From Fluviicola sp. (GTDB taxonomy: Bacteria; Bacteroidota; Bacteroidia; Flavobacteriales_D; Crocinitomicaceae): 37,286 bases of DNA. Every line of letters begins with the position of its first letter. The first letter of the stretch is position 1. The position numbers were made by a program, and so were the translations under genes. The notes under the pieces are model-generated. The model did not search any database. It was not told the DNA's origin and was given only the letters and a program-made list of their open reading frames with translations. The stretch spans positions 1 through 37,286 of the forward strand of contig JADLGD010000107.1 in the NCBI GenBank assembly GCA_020849495.1, read 5' to 3'. Positions 23,326 through 32,620 of this stretch are shown here, one piece after another.

Positions 23326-25029
23326 TTAGTTATTGTAAGCTTTCAATTCTGAATGAATAAACGCTGTTAATGATTTCAGTGTACTTGCAGAGAAATCAAA
23401 CTTCAAATTGGCTGTTTTATAAATTTCAGGGATTGATTGCGTATAACCTAATTTTAAAGCAGCTTTGTAAGCTTCTAAAGCACTCGGTAAATCTGTTTTT
23501 GCATTTTTCCAAACACCTAAGGCTCCTAATTGTGCAATTCCGTATTCGATGTAATAGAAAGGTACTTCAAACAAATGCAATTGACGATGCCACGAACTTT
23601 CTTTCACGAATTCATATCCGGAGAAATCAATCATTCCTGTACCAAAACGCTCACCCAAAGACAACCACATAGCGGTTCTTTCTTCTACACTGTGTTGTGG
23701 ATGCGTATAGATCCAATGTTGAAACGCATCAATGGTCGCAATCCATGGCAATACTTTGATGACTGATTCCAATTGCTCTTTTTTAGCGCGTTTCAAATCA
23801 TCTTCACTTGAGTAAAACTCATTCCACAAATCCATCGTCAACAACTCCATCGACATTGAAGCCAATTCTGCAACTTCTGATGGCAACGATTTGAACGCGG
23901 TTAAAGGAAGTTCTCTACTTAAAAACGAATGCACAGCATGTCCACCTTCGTGCACCATCGTCACTAAATCACGTTGAGCACCAGCAGCATTCATGAAAAT
24001 AAACGGAATACCACTTTCATACAACGGGTAATTGTATCCTCCTGGGGCTTTTCCTGGTTTTGAATCCAAATCCAAGAATCCTCCCGTTTTCATAGTGGTT
24101 AAGCACTGACCGAAAAACGGATCCAAGAGATCAAACATGCGAATGGTTCCTTCTAACAATTCTTCACCATCTTTAAAGGGTTTCAAAGGCGCTTTTCCTT
24201 CCGGATCGACTTCTGTATCCCAAGGCTTCAATTTGTCTTTACCCAATTTACGTGCTTGTTCTTGATTGATTTCTTTGATCAAAGGAACAATTTGTTGCTC
24301 AATTGCTGTATGGAAATCCAAACAATCTTCAATGGTATAATCAAATCTACCTAAAGCTTTGAATTTGTATTCTCTGTAATCCGTACAACCGGCATTGATG
24401 GCCACTTGATGACGAAGATGAACCAATTTACTGAACAATTCATCCAAACGTTCACGATCTTCTTTTCTTCTGTTGACAATCAATTCATACACTTCTTTTC
24501 GAATGGACTCATTTGGATCCTTCAGAAAATTAGCTGCTTGCGGCATAGTCAAGGTTTCGCCTTTGTATTCAATCATTTGTTGACCAGTTATCGCACCGTA
24601 TTCTTGACTCAATGTATTTAATTCAGTTTCCAATGCGATGTTTTCTTCACGATACAAATCGAGCGCAGTTTGAGTAGAGCGGAAATAAATATGATAAGCA
24701 GGATCATGAGCTAATTCTTTGATCCATTCTTGCTCCATCATTTTCTTATTCAATTGATCTTCGTAAGGAGCCAATTTTGGTTGAATTTCAGTTACAAAAA
24801 AACGATAAGCTTCAGAATGCGCTTCATTGCTGGTATCAATGGTCATCCGAATGTAACGCCAAGCCATGTTTTCTTCCAAAACTGCTTCTAATTCACTTTT
24901 ATCTTTCAACCATTGTTCAAATGCTGATTTCGTAGCTAATGGTCGGTCTAATAATTCATTCAAATAATTTGCAACAGAAGACCAAGAGCTGCAATCAAAA
25001 GAGGGATCAATATATTTTCTCATATGCAA
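23326..25029 (-). CDS. M3 family oligoendopeptidase
   Basis: A 567-residue zinc metallopeptidase of the oligoendopeptidase F/M3 type. The zinc site is H360-E-G-G-H364 in TMVHEGGHAVHSFL, followed about 25 residues on by the glutamate helix (SEVAELASMSMELLT). Other family blocks are YRFFVTEIQPKLAPYEDQL, FKALGRFDYTIEDC and GIPFIFMNAAGAQRD. It would degrade peptides of about 6-20 residues in the cytosol; there is no signal peptide. The start is the ATG at 25029 (MHMRKY) or the one at 25023. A terminator-like hairpin lies just upstream of this start, so a readthrough or attenuated transcript from DUF5606 is possible. Confidence 0.93.
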   Translation of the reverse strand: MHMRKYIDPSFDCSSWSSVANYLNELLDRPLATKSAFEQWLKDKSELEAVLEENMAWRYIRMTIDTSNEAHSEAYRFFVTEIQPKLAPYEDQLNKKMMEQEWIKELAHDPAYHIYFRSTQTALDLYREENIALETELNTLSQEYGAITGQQMIEYKGETLTMPQAANFLKDPNESIRKEVYELIVNRRKEDRERLDELFSKLVHLRHQVAINAGCTDYREYKFKALGRFDYTIEDCLDFHTAIEQQIVPLIKEINQEQARKLGKDKLKPWDTEVDPEGKAPLKPFKDGEELLEGTIRMFDLLDPFFGQCLTTMKTGGFLDLDSKPGKAPGGYNYPLYESGIPFIFMNAAGAQRDLVTMVHEGGHAVHSFLSRELPLTAFKSLPSEVAELASMSMELLTMDLWNEFYSSEDDLKRAKKEQLESVIKVLPWIATIDAFQHWIYTHPQHSVEERTAMWLSLGERFGTGMIDFSGYEFVKESSWHRQLHLFEVPFYYIEYGIAQLGALGVWKNAKTDLPSALEAYKAALKLGYTQSIPEIYKTANLKFDFSASTLKSLTAFIHSELKAYNN

Positions 25030-25033
25030 TGAT

Positions 25034-25064
25034 AAAAAAAAAGGTCGTCAAAAACTGACGACCT
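25034..25064 (-). terminator. terminator or attenuator between DUF5606 and the M3 peptidase gene
   Basis: On the minus strand a perfect 9-bp stem (AGGTCGTCA at 25042-25050 and TGACGACCT at 25056-25064), a 5-base loop and about nine T. It lies 19 bases past the DUF5606 stop and ends 4 bases before the M3 start, leaving no room for a separate promoter. Confidence 0.85.
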
Positions 25065-25082
25065 ACAAAGAATTATTTCGTA

Positions 25083-25685
25083 TTATTTTCCTCGGCTAGA
25101 GCCAGTTTTTGGAGCAGCTACCTTTTTAGCTGAAGTGGTTTTAGCACTTGCTTTAGGAGTTACTGCTTTCTTTGCTGCTGGAGCTTTTTTAACTGCTGCT
25201 TTTTCTTTTGTTTCTTTCGCTGGCTTCGCTTCTTTTGCTTCTTTATCAGCTTTAGGAGCTTTCGCTGCTTTCTCAGCTTTCGCTGGTGCTTCTTCAACTT
25301 CGTCCATTTTCAATTCACCAGCTTTGTGCAACAAGTTGTACCACTGGAATAATTTCTTAATATCTGAAGGATATACTCGTTCTTTATCGTATTCTGGCAA
25401 AATTTCAGTCAAATAAGCTTGCAATTTTTTTGCGTCTTCTTTGTGTGAAATCGTTTCACCACCGTTTTCTTTTTTGAAGATATCATCAAAAATTTCTTTC
25501 AATGGTTTATCGTCATCGTACGTGTAGATCGAAATATCATCTAAAGCAGAAATGCGATCTGTTGCATAAGCTGGAACACGTTTTTTTTCTTCAATTGATT
25601 CAACAATAATGTTGTTCTTACCTTGAGCTATAACCTTGTATAGTCCTGGTTTTCCTGAAATGGCGATAATACCTGATAAATTCAT
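25083..25685 (-). CDS. DUF5606 protein with a Lys/Ala-rich tail
   Basis: A 200-residue protein. Residues 1-130 match the DUF5606 family of Bacteroidota: MNLSGIIAISGKPGLYKVIA, VESIEEKKRVPAYATDRISA, DKPLKEIFDDIF and YPSDIKKLFQWYNLLHKAGEL. The last 70 residues are a low-complexity tail of Lys, Ala and Pro (AKAPKADKEAKEAKPAKETK), like the tails of histone H1-type and other nucleic-acid-binding bacterial proteins. The tail could bind DNA or RNA; the function of the family is unknown. A -7 box lies upstream at 25705-25712. Confidence 0.87.
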   Translation of the reverse strand: MNLSGIIAISGKPGLYKVIAQGKNNIIVESIEEKKRVPAYATDRISALDDISIYTYDDDKPLKEIFDDIFKKENGGETISHKEDAKKLQAYLTEILPEYDKERVYPSDIKKLFQWYNLLHKAGELKMDEVEEAPAKAEKAAKAPKADKEAKEAKPAKETKEKAAVKKAPAAKKAVTPKASAKTTSAKKVAAPKTGSSRGK

Positions 25686-25704
25686 TCTTCGTTTTTATTT
25701 GCCC

Positions 25705-25712
25705 CAAAAATA
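25705..25712 (-). promoter_or_regulatory. -7 box (TATTTTTG) of the DUF5606 gene
   Basis: An exact TAnnTTTG match on the minus strand, 19 bases before the ATG. No -33 TTG at normal spacing. If the next gene downstream (M3) has no promoter of its own, this one may serve both. Confidence 0.42.
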
Positions 25713-25733
25713 AGGCTTCTTTTTAAATTCGAC

Positions 25734-28289
25734 TTATTTCTTGATAATTTTCGTGTAAACTGTTCCAAAAGAACCGCTCCAAACAACCAAATAAGTTCCA
25801 GAAACCAACATGTTTGTTGCGATTGTTTGATTCACGGGAACTTGATCTGAAACCAATTTACCAGTTAAATCAAAAATGGCGATTTTTTCAATTACTTGGC
25901 TACTGATGTAATGCAGTTCATTTTCAACTGGATTGGGATAACCTGATAAATGCATCATCAATTCTTCCATTCCTAAAGTTGGATTGATCGTGTTTGAAGT
26001 CACTTCACAACCACCAGTTCCTGTTGCAACAACCGAAAAATCGGAAGTAGAAGTTAAATCAATTGTCAATGTATTGCTTGTTTCACCAGGAATAGCAACA
26101 CCATTCTCAAACCACTGCAAATTTGGATAAGCAGCAGTTGAAATCACATTTCCAACTAAAGTGATGATGGGTGTGGGAGGGATGTCGCCTGCAACGACTG
26201 ACAATGTATCCGTTGCCATTTTACAACCAAATTCATTCAAAGCAATAGCAGAAATATCTTGTGTCGAATTTAAGAACGTATAAGCATTTGTATCACCATT
26301 ACTCCACCAAGCATTGACAACGTTAGCATTTGAAACGATACTAAAGGTATCTGTAGAACAAAATGGTGTAACACCATCAATGGTTGCAGTATAATTACTT
26401 TGTAGCATCAAATTTAAAGCGTGTATTTTTCCGTAACCGTAAGCATTATTTGGTACAGAGCCCGTATATGCATCAGTCATTGCTGAAGCTTGCAAATCAT
26501 CCATGAACGATTGATAGGTGCCTTTTGAACATTTTTCCAAGTACAAAGCAGCTACTCCAGCAACAAGGGGAGAAGCCATTGACGTTCCTCCATTGCGTGC
26601 ATGCATTCCATCATCACTTTTAGTTGCATTCCAGCTAGGAGAAGCAGCCATCCACAAAGGACAAGCACTTAAAGCAATATCTCCACTAGCGGAAATAGTT
26701 GGTCTTGTAACACCACGACGATTAGGGCCTTTTGAAGAATTTGGACTCAATTGGCCTACAACTGATGTATAAGAAGCAGATGGAACGTACAAGTTTCCAT
26801 TTTGATCAGTATGTGTTAAACGGTTTCGAATATTCCCCACAGAAACAACTTTTTCAGAACAATTCCAAGATGAAACAGTTGTTTGAAGCGAATCTGGCAT
26901 GTTGTAATGAATAATTGAAGGATAAACAGCAGCAGTTGGAATCGTGGTTTGCATGTCATTTAAAGCAATTGCTGTAGAACCTGTCCATGCATCATAATTC
27001 CCCGATCCAACCGTCTTTAAAGCGTACAAATAATCCGTTGAATCGACAGCTGAGAAATAAATTTCCATGTGAAAAGTATTCCCAACAATTTCAGGATACA
27101 TTTCAATAGTTGCTAAACGATTGGTTCCATTCCAAATCGTGTCATAAATTGCTGAACCAGCACTAGTAGTTGCTAATCGATAAACTGTTTCACCGCGTTC
27201 TTCATAAGTACCAGAAGGTAAATTTGCAGCAAAAGCATAATTCCAAGTAGCATCAGCAAGATCTGTCCATAAATCCATATAAATGGTATTTGCTCCCAAT
27301 TGACTGCCAGGATTGTTCAACATCCAAACAAAAGAAGTATCCGCATCTACATCACCTTTCACATGGTATTTTCCCCATGCGCCGGAATTTCCAGCAGCAC
27401 AAACGATGATTCTACCACTTTGCTCATCAAGTCATTGTTCCATCAATTCAGAAGCAGGATCATCACCGTCGTGACTACCTAAGTATGAACCAAGAGATAA
27501 ATTAATAACCGCTGGTAGTCCCAAAGAATCTGCTTTTTTGAAAATAAAATCACACGCATCTGCAATGGTCAAAGTCCAGTTTGGTAAATTGAAATTGGTT
27601 TCGACAAAAATAATCTTCGAATCAGGAGCCATTCCTTTTTCTCGTCCTGTAGCCGAACCATCAGAAGAACCTACTCCTGTAACAGTTGTTCCATGACCTG
27701 TTGATTCTTCATTACTGGTACAAATTCCATTATCGATATCGCTTTTGTACCACAACTGTCCATAACCATAAGGTTGAGGCGTTCTAACAGCATCAATTGG
27801 CAAAGTATGATCCCAATAATACAAAACACGCGTATCTCCATTCGCATCCAATAAATCAGGATGATTGTAATCCAAACCTTGATCAACATAACCAATGATG
27901 ACATCTTTTCCTGTAAAAGGAGTTTGCAAGCCACCAGCTCCAATTTGTACATCTCTCACAAAATGAGTGACTGCAGAAGAATCATTCAAAGCAACTGGGG
28001 GAGCAAATTCATAGTAAAATTGAGTAATAAAACCACTTTTTTGAGCTTCACCAATCCATTGTGGAGTTGCTTGAACATAGATCCAATTCTTGGTAATTTG
28101 TTTCACTTTTACTTCATTACAAGTCAAAAGTCGATCTAAAACTACCGATTCATTTTTAATGGCAAACGCAGTTGAAGCAGTTGGAGCATTTTTTAATAAT
28201 TGTTGAAATCTAAAATTTTCTGTTTGAGCTACAGATTCAAATTGAATGAAAAGTACTAAAAGTAGTAAGTGTAGTTTAAATTTTCCCAT
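25734..28289 (-). pseudogene. secreted subtilase (S8) with a T9SS sorting domain, interrupted by an in-frame TGA
   Basis: One reading frame of 851 codons (excluding the end stop) encodes a secreted serine protease, with a single TGA at codon 286 (27432-27434). Part 1 (285 residues) has a signal peptide (HLLLLVLFIQFESVAQ), catalytic Asp136 in GYVDQGLDYNHPD and His199 in TGHGTTVTG. Directly after the TGA the same frame continues LDEQSGRIIVCAAGNSGAWG, the expected oxyanion-Asn region, and then catalytic Ser570 in GGTSMASPLVAG. The end (YPNPVENELHYISS through YTKIIKK) is a type IX secretion sorting domain. The frame is otherwise intact. TGG (Trp) or CGA to TGA would be a one-base change. It could be a recent nonsense mutation, a sequencing error, or UGA readthrough. 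Confidence 0.85.
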
Positions 28290-28428
28290 AACCTTTTATA
28301 GTATAAGTCTTCCGTTAAACACGAATTTGGCCATTAAATTAAAAAAGACAACTTGTTTATTGCGTCAAATTACGATATTTGTTTTAATTGAAAAAATTGA
28401 ACAACGTCAAATAACAGTTAACTAATTT

Positions 28429-30003
28429 ATGAAAAAGCGTTTAATTACCCTTTCTTTGGCTCTTTTCTCATTCGGAGTAATGAATTTCTTCTACGGTCAA
28501 GAAAATTCTGATATCATCAACTGGTACAATGGAAAAGGTCCAGGAATGAACACTGAGAAAGCATATAAAGCATTAAAGAAGAAAAAATCAACAACTGTTA
28601 TTGTTGCAGTAATTGATTCTGGAATTGATATCGAACACAAAGATTTGAAAGGAAAAATCTGGGTAAATGAAGATGAGATTCCTAACAATGGGATTGACGA
28701 TGATAAAAACGGATACATCGATGACGTTAACGGTTGGAGTTTCTTAGGTAGTCCTGGACAAAACCAAAAATACGCACGTTTAGAAAAAACACGTATTTAC
28801 GCTGGATTGATGGAGCGTTTCGATGGTAAAACAGCAGCAGATGTTGCTAGTGCAGACAAAGCGGATTACGATTTATACAAAAAATTGAAAAAAGAAATTG
28901 AAGACGAACGCAATGGAAATCTTCAAGCTTTAGAACAATACAAAGGATTGCAAGAAGCTTTCCCTGAAATTCTTCGCCAATTGAAACAAAAGTTAGGTGA
29001 TAATTTCACAACAGAAGATGTTGAAAAAATGCAGGCAACAACTCCTGAAGACATGCAATTGAAACAAATTGGTATGTACATCGCTGCAGGACAATTGAGC
29101 GAAGAACAATTGGCAGAAGGAGTTGCTTATTTGGATGCTTCTGCAAACTACCAATTGAATCCTGCATACAATGACCGTCAGTTTATTGGAGACAATCCTC
29201 ACGATTTTAACGATACACATTATGGTAACAACGATGTTGAAGGTCCAGATGCATTGCACGGAACTCACGTTGGAGGAATCATTGGTGCTGTTCGTGGAAA
29301 TGAATTAGGAGGTGATGGAGTTGCTGAAAATATTAAGTTAATGTCTGTTCGTGCAGTTCCAGATGGAGATGAGCAAGATAAAGACATCGCATTGGCAATT
29401 CGTTACGCAGTAGACAACGGCGCTTCTGTTATCAACATGTCTTTTGGTAAAGCCTATTCAATGCACCAAAAAGAAGTGTACGAAGCCTTGGCTTATGCAG
29501 ATTCAAAAGGAGTTTTGTTGGTACATGCAGCTGGAAATGACGGACAAAATGTAGATGTTCAAGACAACTTCCCTTCATCAGCATACTCTTTCCAAACCAA
29601 GAAGTTAGACCATTACATTACAATTGGAGCTTCAACTCGTTACAAAGATAAATTAGCTGCTGATTTTTCGAATTATGGAAAAACAAAAGTTGATGTATTT
29701 GCTCCAGGATTTGAAATCTACAGTACAGTTCCTCAGTCAGATTACAAAAACTTACAAGGAACATCTATGGCTGCGCCAATGGTTGCAGGTGTGGCTGCTT
29801 TATTGAAATCTTACTTCCCTGAATTGTCAATGGCACAAATCAAAGAAGCGATTTTGAAATCAGCGAAATCATACGAAGGAACTACAACACCACAACCAGG
29901 TGATGGCGTTGCTGTTGATTTTGGCGCTTTATCTGTAACAGGTGGAGTAGTTGATGTAGCTGCTGCAGTTAAAATGTGCAAAGCAATGTCTTCGAAAAAA
30001 TAA
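28429..30003 (+). CDS. secreted subtilase (S8 family serine peptidase)
   Basis: A 524-residue protease with a Sec signal peptide (MKKRLITLSLALFSFGVMNF, cleavage near FYGQ). Catalytic Asp63 is in VIAVIDSGIDIEHKDL, His277 in ALHGTHVGGIIG, and Ser446 in GTSMAAPMVAGVAALL. About 210 residues separate Asp from His, where a Lys/Glu-rich insertion of about 150 residues (KLKKEIEDERNGNLQALEQY) forms a predicted helical domain; subtilases of this subgroup in Bacteroidota share it. There is no T9SS tail, so it is likely periplasmic or exported otherwise. It is divergent from the broken subtilase gene, 139 bases away, and ends at a terminator. Confidence 0.92.
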   Translation: MKKRLITLSLALFSFGVMNFFYGQENSDIINWYNGKGPGMNTEKAYKALKKKKSTTVIVAVIDSGIDIEHKDLKGKIWVNEDEIPNNGIDDDKNGYIDDVNGWSFLGSPGQNQKYARLEKTRIYAGLMERFDGKTAADVASADKADYDLYKKLKKEIEDERNGNLQALEQYKGLQEAFPEILRQLKQKLGDNFTTEDVEKMQATTPEDMQLKQIGMYIAAGQLSEEQLAEGVAYLDASANYQLNPAYNDRQFIGDNPHDFNDTHYGNNDVEGPDALHGTHVGGIIGAVRGNELGGDGVAENIKLMSVRAVPDGDEQDKDIALAIRYAVDNGASVINMSFGKAYSMHQKEVYEALAYADSKGVLLVHAAGNDGQNVDVQDNFPSSAYSFQTKKLDHYITIGASTRYKDKLAADFSNYGKTKVDVFAPGFEIYSTVPQSDYKNLQGTSMAAPMVAGVAALLKSYFPELSMAQIKEAILKSAKSYEGTTTPQPGDGVAVDFGALSVTGGVVDVAAAVKMCKAMSSKK

Positions 30004-30020
30004 TCACAACAATTCAATAT

Positions 30021-30050
30021 AAAATACCGTCTTAGGGCGGTATTTTTTTT
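30021..30050 (+). terminator. rho-independent terminator of the plus-strand subtilase gene
   Basis: AAAATACCG (30021-30029) pairs with CGGTATTTT (30038-30046), extended inside by a T-G and a C-G pair around the loop TTAG, followed by a T-run to 30050. Confidence 0.85.
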
Positions 30051-30065
30051 AACTCAACTTTTCAA

Positions 30066-30530
30066 ATGAAACAATTTATTCTACTCACAATCATTGGTTT
30101 AGGATTTATTTCCTCCCAACGACCAACTCCATCAACAGAAGAGATGGACATCCTTATGAATGCCTGGCACAAAGCAGCTGCAGAAGCCAATGGCGATTTC
30201 TATTTTGGACTAATGGATGAAAGTTTTGTGTTTTTAGGTACTGATCCCAATGAACGTTGGGGCAAAGAAGCTTTTATGGCTTTTTGCAAACCTCATTTTG
30301 AAAAAGGTAAAGGTTGGGATTTCAAAACTATAGAACGTCATTGGAGTTTTTCAAAAGACAAGAAAACAGCTTGGTTTGATGAAAAAATTGATACTTGGAT
30401 GAAAGATTGCCGTGGAAGTGGCGTTATGATCAAAAAAGGGAAGGAGTGGTATTTGACACAATACAATTTGGCAGTTTTAATCGAAAATGATAAAATCCAA
30501 TCGTTTATTGAATTGAGAGAGAAGGAGTGA
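30066..30530 (+). CDS. SnoaL-like / NTF2-fold secreted protein
   Basis: A 154-residue protein with a short signal peptide (LLTIIGLGFISSQ). The mature part has the NTF2-like cone fold of the SnoaL_3 type: MNAWHKAAAEANGDFYFGLM, FVFLGTDPNERWGKEAFMAF, then FKTIERHWSFSKDKKTAWFD and GVMIKKGKEWYLTQYNLAVL. Such proteins may bind small ligands or act as unknown enzymes; no catalytic site is seen. It converges with the minus-strand operon next to it; only 21 bases separate the two stops. Confidence 0.83.
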   Translation: MKQFILLTIIGLGFISSQRPTPSTEEMDILMNAWHKAAAEANGDFYFGLMDESFVFLGTDPNERWGKEAFMAFCKPHFEKGKGWDFKTIERHWSFSKDKKTAWFDEKIDTWMKDCRGSGVMIKKGKEWYLTQYNLAVLIENDKIQSFIELREKE

Positions 30531-30551
30531 ACATTCAAATTTGAAGAACGA

Positions 30552-31220
30552 TTAATTCAATATGCTTTTTGAGAAAATCAAACTGACACTGTAATTGGAA
30601 ATTGCTTCATTTGGATTTAATAGACGTAATTCCAAGGTTTTACTTAAATAGTTTGCTTTTTCTTCTTCTGTCAAATCCAAATCAGTGCTCCATTCAAAAT
30701 AGGGATTCGGAGCAAATACAAGTGATTGTTCCATTTGATTTCCACGCAATTTATTTAACTCATTCCACAAAGCATTGATAGCATTGAATGCAGCATTTGC
30801 ATCTTGATATTCACGGATTACTTCAATTGTTTCAATGGTATATTCAATGGTAGCATCTAAAGCATGATCATTCATTTGAATTCCTCCGCCACCACCAAGA
30901 AAAATAAACAAAGAATCAGCATGATAAGGATCGATACTTGAATGACGTGCATAGAAATTCGGCATCCCTATTATTTCAGGTGTTTTGAATAATACGAATG
31001 ATTCTTTATTGTTGAACCAAACGGTATCCATTTTATCTGTGCTTTTAAAGCGATAATCTGGAATGTTTAAAATTTGATCGGATAATACAGAATCCGGCAG
31101 ATTTAAATCTAGATTAAAAAACAAGGAACACAAGTCCTTTGTATACAATGTTTTTTCTTGTGAAAAGACATTTAGACCACTGAATGTTAAGATTAAAATC
31201 AGTAAGTAATTCAATTTCAT
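30552..31220 (-). CDS. secreted protein of unknown function
   Basis: A protein of 222 residues from the ATG at 31220 (MKLNYLLILILTFSGLNVFS signal peptide); the frame also has an ATG at 31238 that adds six residues. The mature part has LYTKDLCSLFFNLDLNLPD, a Gly-rich LGGGGGIQMND, and a helical portion VIREYQDANAAFNAINALWN. I do not recognise a family. It is the last gene of the minus-strand operon; the acetyltransferase gene ends 7 bases before its longer start. Confidence 0.72.
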   Translation of the reverse strand: MKLNYLLILILTFSGLNVFSQEKTLYTKDLCSLFFNLDLNLPDSVLSDQILNIPDYRFKSTDKMDTVWFNNKESFVLFKTPEIIGMPNFYARHSSIDPYHADSLFIFLGGGGGIQMNDHALDATIEYTIETIEVIREYQDANAAFNAINALWNELNKLRGNQMEQSLVFAPNPYFEWSTDLDLTEEEKANYLSKTLELRLLNPNEAISNYSVSLIFSKSILN

Positions 31221-31245
31221 TCTTGATTTTTTGATCAATTTACAA

Positions 31246-31776
31246 CTATTCTGCTTGATGTTCCAAATAGTTGATTCGATTCAAATGATAAAGCACACCT
31301 TCTTTTCCTTCAAAATCAAAAGTACCCGTTTTAACCATTCCTAATTTCTCAAGTACTTTGATAGAAGCTGTGTTTTCACTCATTGCTCTTCCAACAATTC
31401 GTTCAATTTTCAATGAAATAAATACGTATTCCAAGCATTTACAAGCTGTTTCAGTTGCATATCCTTTCGACCAAAAACGTTGATGAAATCGAAAACCCAA
31501 ATCGTATTCTTGGGTTTCAGGAGTGAATTTCAATCCACACCAACCTAAAAACTCATTGCTTAGTTTATCAATCACAGCAAAACGTCCTACTTGAAAATCT
31601 GTAAATTGGGAATAGTGACTCAAGAATTCCTTTGCATTTTCTACAGATTCAAATGCGTCATCACCAGTAAATTGAAGGACTAAAGGATCGGTGTTTAAAT
31701 CGTAGAAATCAAAAGCATCTCCGACTGTTAGTGGACGCAGAATGGTTCTTTGGGTTTCCAGTTTGAAAGTTGTCAT
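31246..31776 (-). CDS. RimJ/RimL-like GNAT acetyltransferase
   Basis: A 176-residue GNAT protein of the RimJ/RimL type. It starts TFKLETQRTILRPLTVGDAF, has EFLGWCGLKFTPETQEYDLG, and the acetyl-CoA site RFHQRFWSKGYATETACKCL (with the W-S-K-G-Y-A-T-E signature) and ENTASIKVLEKLGMVKTGTF at the end. Such enzymes acetylate protein N-termini or small molecules; the target is unknown. It lies 3 bases after the stop of the NTF2-like gene. Confidence 0.9.
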   Translation of the reverse strand: MTTFKLETQRTILRPLTVGDAFDFYDLNTDPLVLQFTGDDAFESVENAKEFLSHYSQFTDFQVGRFAVIDKLSNEFLGWCGLKFTPETQEYDLGFRFHQRFWSKGYATETACKCLEYVFISLKIERIVGRAMSENTASIKVLEKLGMVKTGTFDFEGKEGVLYHLNRINYLEHQAE

Positions 31777-31779
31777 TGA

Positions 31780-32250
31780 TTATTCGCTCATGTGATGATT
31801 GAAACTCAAAGCGTTGACCAATTTCCATTCACCTTTTTCAAGCAACCAAAAATGGGTAAACTTTGCCGTACTGCGTTTCACTTCACCTTCATAAAAGCAA
31901 TGTTCACCTTCTTGAACAGCTCCATAGATTTTTCCGTTTTCAGTTAAAGGATAAACTGTAGAATGTAATAACACCCTTTTTGATTGGTAATTAGTAGGAT
32001 CTGCACACAAACCGCTTTTCAGATTTTTAATGAATTGCTTTTTGTTTGAAAAACCGGATTGATCGTGATAAAAGGAAAACTGTTTGCTCAAAAGTGTCTC
32101 AAATTGGTTAATGTCACAAGTATTGAAACCAACTGTAAACAATAAACTGTCTTTCGATAAAATTGTCTGATTTAATACTTGTTTTTCAGTATCGGACTGT
32201 GCAATTAATTTGAAGGTCATCAAAACAAACACTACCAGCAACATTCTCAT
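31780..32250 (-). CDS. DUF4440-like NTF2-fold secreted protein
   Basis: A 156-residue protein with a signal peptide (MLLVVFVLMTFKLIAQ). The mature part has the NTF2-like pattern: FNTCDINQFETLLSKQFSFY, NKKQFIKNLKSGLCADPTNY, and the closing strands RSTAKFTHFWLLEKGEWKLV and NALSFNHH. It resembles DUF4440 proteins. A function is not known. Its ATG overlaps the stop of the monooxygenase-like gene by 4 bases. Confidence 0.8.
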   Translation of the reverse strand: MRMLLVVFVLMTFKLIAQSDTEKQVLNQTILSKDSLLFTVGFNTCDINQFETLLSKQFSFYHDQSGFSNKKQFIKNLKSGLCADPTNYQSKRVLLHSTVYPLTENGKIYGAVQEGEHCFYEGEVKRSTAKFTHFWLLEKGEWKLVNALSFNHHMSE

Positions 32251-32618
32251 AGCGAAGTGTTTTTAGCATTGAATCGATCGTGTTGTTTGTTTTGGATTAA
32301 ATCTTTTGCTACACTTTCAAGTTCAAGTAGTTTTTCGATTTTGATACAACAGCCGCGCATTTGATCTCTGTAAATTGTGGCTGCTTCTGGTAAGTTATTA
32401 CCTGATTGCTCGAAAACCATTCTACTAGGCCATTGTGCATAACCAACGAAATGACAATCGTTCACTTTATGTAAACGAGAACCGTAGCTTCCTTCAAATT
32501 CGTAAATCAATTCCGTTAGTGACTTCCAAGCTTCAATGAATTGTTCTGTTGTGTTTTCTTTTAGTTCAAACGAATAAACAACTGTAAATGGAGATGTGTT
32601 TGGTGTTGAATTAGCCAT
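32247..32618 (-). CDS. antibiotic-biosynthesis-monooxygenase-like (ABM) protein
   Basis: A small ferredoxin-like-fold protein of 123 residues from the ATG at 32618 (MANSTPNTSPFTVVYSF); the frame also opens at a GTG at 32639, overlapping the upstream gene. The pattern FTVVYSFELKENTTEQFIEA, then YEFEGSYGSRLHKVND, VGYAQWPSRMVFEQ, is that of ABM-type dimeric alpha/beta-barrel proteins, where the strand starting GSRLH and the AQW strand line the cavity. The reaction is unknown. It is two bases from the upstream lipoprotein stop. Confidence 0.75.
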   Translation of the reverse strand: MANSTPNTSPFTVVYSFELKENTTEQFIEAWKSLTELIYEFEGSYGSRLHKVNDCHFVGYAQWPSRMVFEQSGNNLPEAATIYRDQMRGCCIKIEKLLELESVAKDLIQNKQHDRFNAKNTSL

Positions 32619-32620
32619 GA

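Noticed and set aside
27432-27434. TGA read as tryptophan by a changed genetic code
   Set aside because: Other genes in the window end normally in TGA (for example at 3905-3907, 11621-11623 and 30528-30530), so TGA is a stop here.
30534-30545. Palindrome TTCAAATTTGAA as a terminator between converging genes
   Set aside because: Only 12 bases with no loop or T-run; too weak to call.
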